Shown: one piece after another, positions 32,882 to 34,975 of the stretch | Numbering within the stretch: position 1 is the first letter of the stretch | Layout: each line of letters opens with the position of its first letter | Position numbers and translations under genes: made by a program | The notes under the pieces: model-generated | Seen by the model: only the letters and a program-made list of their open reading frames with translations | Database searches by the model: none | What the model was told of the DNA's origin: nothing | Source of the DNA: an uncultured Anaeromyxobacter sp. | Lineage (GTDB): Bacteria; Myxococcota; Myxococcia; Myxococcales; Anaeromyxobacteraceae | Assembly: GCA_903904005.1 (NCBI GenBank) | Contig: CAIVAR010000085.1 | Location: forward strand, 1-34,975 | Reading direction: 5' to 3' | DNA: 34,975 nucleotides

Positions 32882-33430
32882 TCACGCGACGGTTCGGGCG
32901 CTGGACCTCGCGGCCCGGGTGACGATCTCGAGCACCCCCGCGAAGCGCGGGTCGTCGTCCCTGCCGTCGACGAGGAGGAACTGGCGCATGTCCCCTGCCA
33001 GCAGGTCAGGCGCGATCGACGCCTCGGGCCCCGCCCGGTAGTTCGCCAGCGCGCGCACGAGCAGGAGGCGATCGGACGGATGGTCCAGGATGGACACGGC
33101 GTCGCGGTGCGGCAGCCAGGCCACCTCGTCGACCTCGTCGTCGATCCCCACCGCTCCCTCCTCCACGATCCCCATGTGCCAGTAGAGGACCAGCTTGGGA
33201 CGCTGCCGGTTCACGAAGAGCTTCGCTCCGGCGAAGGCGTGGATCACGACGGAGCATCCCGTCTCCTCCGCGACCTCGCGGAGTGCCGCGCTCCGCCACC
33301 TCTCCCCGGCCTCGAGCCGTCCCTTGGGGAGACTCCAGTCGCCCTGGTGTCGTCGGTGGACGACGGCGACTCGTCGTCCCGTCGGAGTCTCGCGCCAGAG
33401 GATCCCGCCGGCCACGCGTGTCAGCTTCAC
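32882..33430 (-). CDS. Nudix hydrolase
   Basis: 182 residues. The Nudix box GRLEAGERWRSAALREVAEETGC fits G-x5-E-x7-R-E-x-x-E-E-x-G. It is preceded by WSLPKG, typical of MutT/Ap4A-type enzymes. GTG 33430 gives a start just before the first strand (KLTRVAGGILWRE); the frame is open upstream to 33508 but that part is Trp/Cys rich and unlike the family. Probable hydrolysis of a nucleoside diphosphate derivative or dinucleoside polyphosphate; substrate not readable. Confidence 0.85.
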   Translation of the reverse strand: MKLTRVAGGILWRETPTGRRVAVVHRRHQGDWSLPKGRLEAGERWRSAALREVAEETGCSVVIHAFAGAKLFVNRQRPKLVLYWHMGIVEEGAVGIDDEVDEVAWLPHRDAVSILDHPSDRLLLVRALANYRAGPEASIAPDLLAGDMRQFLLVDGRDDDPRFAGVLEIVTRAARSSARTVA

Positions 33431-33503
33431 GAGGCCGACGATTATCCTGCTGGGCGCGAAGGGCCAGTTCCACGCACACCCCGACGAAACATGTTGCCCT
33501 CTC

Positions 33504-33525
33504 GTCACGCGCCCTTCACCCGACC
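33504..33525 (+). promoter_or_regulatory. orphan Pho-box-like repeat
   Basis: GTCACGCGCCC (33504) and TTCACCCGACC (33515) are 11-bp phased on the plus strand, but both flanking genes are on the minus strand. No plus-strand gene is recognised downstream before the hairpins at 33583-33630. Confidence 0.35.
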
Positions 33526-33582
33526 GAAGGGATCCCGGGGCGTCGTTCGTCGAGAGGGGATCTCCAGTAGGTCGGAACGGGC

Positions 33583-33630
33583 GGGCACCCGGACCCCCTC
33601 CGGGTGCCCACCCTCCGGCCCGTCGGCCGG
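33583..33630. terminator. tandem hairpins after 5'-nucleotidase gene
   Basis: GGGCACCCGGA and TCCGGGTGCCC form a perfect 11-bp stem around CCCCC (33583-33609); CCGGCC and GGCCGG form a second 6-bp stem (33615-33630). They begin 11 bases past the 5'-nucleotidase stop (33641) on the minus strand and likely end its transcript. There is no T-run. Confidence 0.55.
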
Positions 33631-33640
33631 ATCATGACCA

Positions 33641-34975
33641 TCAGTGTAGCCGGGTGATCCGCCCACCCGCAGGGGCGCCGAAGGGCTGCGGCAGCGACTT
33701 CACCCAGGCGATGAGCGCGTCGATGTCCTGGGCGCCGCCGACCGGGTTGGTGCCGGAGGGGAGGACGGTGTAGTTGTCCCCGCCCGCCGCCATGAAGTTG
33801 TTGACGACGACGCGGTAGCTCGCGGCCGGGTCGATGGGCGCGCCGCCCTTTCGGATCTCCAGCACGCGGCTGCCCACCGGCAGCGCGGCGTCCCAGGTGT
33901 AGTCGAGCCCCGAGAGCTGCAGGATCCGCGGGAAGGGCTGCCCCAGCCACTGCTGCTCGAGGAGCTGCCGGACCTGGGCGCCCGTGAGGGTGAGGGCGAC
34001 GAGGCTGTTGCCGAAGGGCTGGATGGCGAAGAGGCCGCCCCAGGTCACCGGCCCCGCGGCCAGGTCGGCGCGGATGCCGCCCGGGTTCATGAAGGCGAAG
34101 TCGGCGCCGGGCACCGCGGCGCGCTGGGCGTCGGCGATGAGGTCGCCGAGCGACGACTCGCCGCTCGGGCCGGTGGCGGAGGGGAGGGTGGTCGTCGCGG
34201 TGCCGACGATCTGGTTCACGAGCGGGGCCACCTTCGTCTCGGCGGCGAGCGTGAGGGCGGCAGCGGCCGGATCGGGGGTGAGCCCGGGGCCGGCGTCGGC
34301 CCAGGTGGTCACGATCGAGGCCGACTTCTTCACGATATCCCGCGTGTGGCGATCGATCTCGAGGTCGATCTCGGCGTAGGCCGTCCCGGCCGAGAAGGCC
34401 TGGGTGACGAGCATGGCCTTCCCGTTCCGGTTCTGGAGGATGGCGTTCACGAAGGAGTGGGTGTGGCCGGACACGACCAGGTCCACCTCGTCGTCGAGCC
34501 GCTTCACGATGTCGACGATCGGTCCGGTCACGACGCCCGCCGGGTCGGTCGCGCCGTTGTAGCTCTTCTGGCTGCCGCCCTGGTGGATGAGGACGACGAT
34601 GGCGTGCACTCCACGCCGGCGCAGTTCGGGAACGTAGGAGTTGACCGCGTCGGCCTCGTCGAGGAAGCGCAGGCCGGCGACGCCGGTCGGGGTCACCACG
34701 GTCGGCGTCTCCTTCAGGACGACGCCGACGAAGGCGATCGGAAGGCCGTCCACCTGCTTCACCACGTAGGGCGGGAGCACGGGCCTGCCGGTGTTCGCGT
34801 CGACGACATTGGCCGCCAGCGTGGGATAGCGGGCGCCGCGCCAGGGGGTCTCGAGGAACGGCCCCTTCGCGTGGTTGCCGCCTCCGAGCAGCCGCTGGAG
34901 CTCGACGACGCCTTCGTCGAACTCGTGGTTGCCGGTCGTCCCGGCCAGGTTGCAGCGCGGGTCCAGCCAGCCCTC
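33641..34975 (-). CDS. 5'-nucleotidase/UshA-family phosphohydrolase (N-terminus outside window)
   Basis: The frame is open through the right edge; 444 residues are visible. The metallophosphatase part shows TTGNHEFDEG near the edge, YPTLAANVVD, VVLIHQGG and VVSGHTHSFVN. The C-terminal nucleotidase domain (about the last 190 visible residues) has SSLGDLIADAQR, FMNPGGIRADL, IQPFGNSLVALTLTG and YRVVVNNFMAAGGDNY. This is the standard two-domain order of secreted 5'-nucleotidases. It would free phosphate and nucleosides from extracellular nucleotides, fitting the phosphate theme. An internal Met at 34780 is not the true start, because conserved motifs lie upstream of it. Confidence 0.92.
   Translation of the reverse strand, partial: EGWLDPRCNLAGTTGNHEFDEGVVELQRLLGGGNHAKGPFLETPWRGARYPTLAANVVDANTGRPVLPPYVVKQVDGLPIAFVGVVLKETPTVVTPTGVAGLRFLDEADAVNSYVPELRRRGVHAIVVLIHQGGSQKSYNGATDPAGVVTGPIVDIVKRLDDEVDLVVSGHTHSFVNAILQNRNGKAMLVTQAFSAGTAYAEIDLEIDRHTRDIVKKSASIVTTWADAGPGLTPDPAAAALTLAAETKVAPLVNQIVGTATTTLPSATGPSGESSLGDLIADAQRAAVPGADFAFMNPGGIRADLAAGPVTWGGLFAIQPFGNSLVALTLTGAQVRQLLEQQWLGQPFPRILQLSGLDYTWDAALPVGSRVLEIRKGGAPIDPAASYRVVVNNFMAAGGDNYTVLPSGTNPVGGAQDIDALIAWVKSLPQPFGAPAGGRITRLH

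Noticed and set aside
1-34975. CRISPR arrays, tRNA/rRNA genes, insertion sequences
   Set aside because: I saw no regularly spaced direct repeats with unique spacers, no tRNA-like cloverleaf or conserved rRNA segments, and no transposase motifs or terminal inverted repeats. A tRNAscan and IS search would settle this.

Overview
High-GC bacterial DNA with dense gene packing and many ATGA or GTGA stop/start overlaps. A secreted-protein set and a porin with a C-terminal Phe point to a Gram-negative, and the gene mix resembles Myxococcota/Deltaproteobacteria such as Anaeromyxobacter relatives. That placement is a guess from gene content. The dominant theme is phosphate: the window reads as a large Pho regulon island.

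Layout. 1-188: end of an outer-membrane porin. 308-5576: phoB-like regulator, then pstS-pstC-pstA-pstB-phoU, with a threefold 11-bp-phased Pho box before pstS and no phoR sensor kinase. 5693-8124: small secreted protein coupled to a large alkaline phosphatase. 8213-11490: DUF4833-like protein, a small unknown, a ceramide-glucosyltransferase-like GT21 enzyme, small protein of family B (copy 1) and a CpdA-like phosphoesterase. 11590-15246: redox operon of a cytochrome b561-SHP (DUF1924) fusion, diheme cytochrome DHC, and a response regulator/histidine kinase pair. 15188-16841: DedA membrane protein, a Cys-motif small protein, two copies of small-protein family A and a single-helix membrane peptide. 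16920-21348: purple-acid-phosphatase-like enzyme, alkaline phosphatase and a second metallophosphatase. 21478-24545: two-gene ABC transporter (fused permease plus ATPase with a C-terminal AAA-associated domain). 24555-27874: DJ-1/PfpI protein, lipoprotein phosphoesterase, and a divergent second alkaline phosphatase that is a close paralogue of the one at 18774. 27903-32094: pyruvate-kinase-like protein, family A copy 3, aminotransferase-GNAT fusion. 32106-34975: decayed agmatinase, family B copy 2, Nudix hydrolase and a 5'-nucleotidase that runs off the right edge.

How it works together (inference). PhoB would respond to low phosphate and bind 11-bp direct repeats of the form G/T-T-C-A-C. I find such repeats before pstS, the GT21 gene group, the cytochrome operon, both paralogous alkaline phosphatases, two metallophosphatases, the ABC transporter and the pyruvate-kinase-like gene. 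Secreted phosphatases would free phosphate, PstSCAB would import it, and the glycosyltransferase could replace phospholipids by glycolipids. The most unusual content is two families of tiny uncharacterised proteins (A: three copies, B: two copies) scattered through this island, and the fused b-type/SHP cytochrome placed behind a Pho box.
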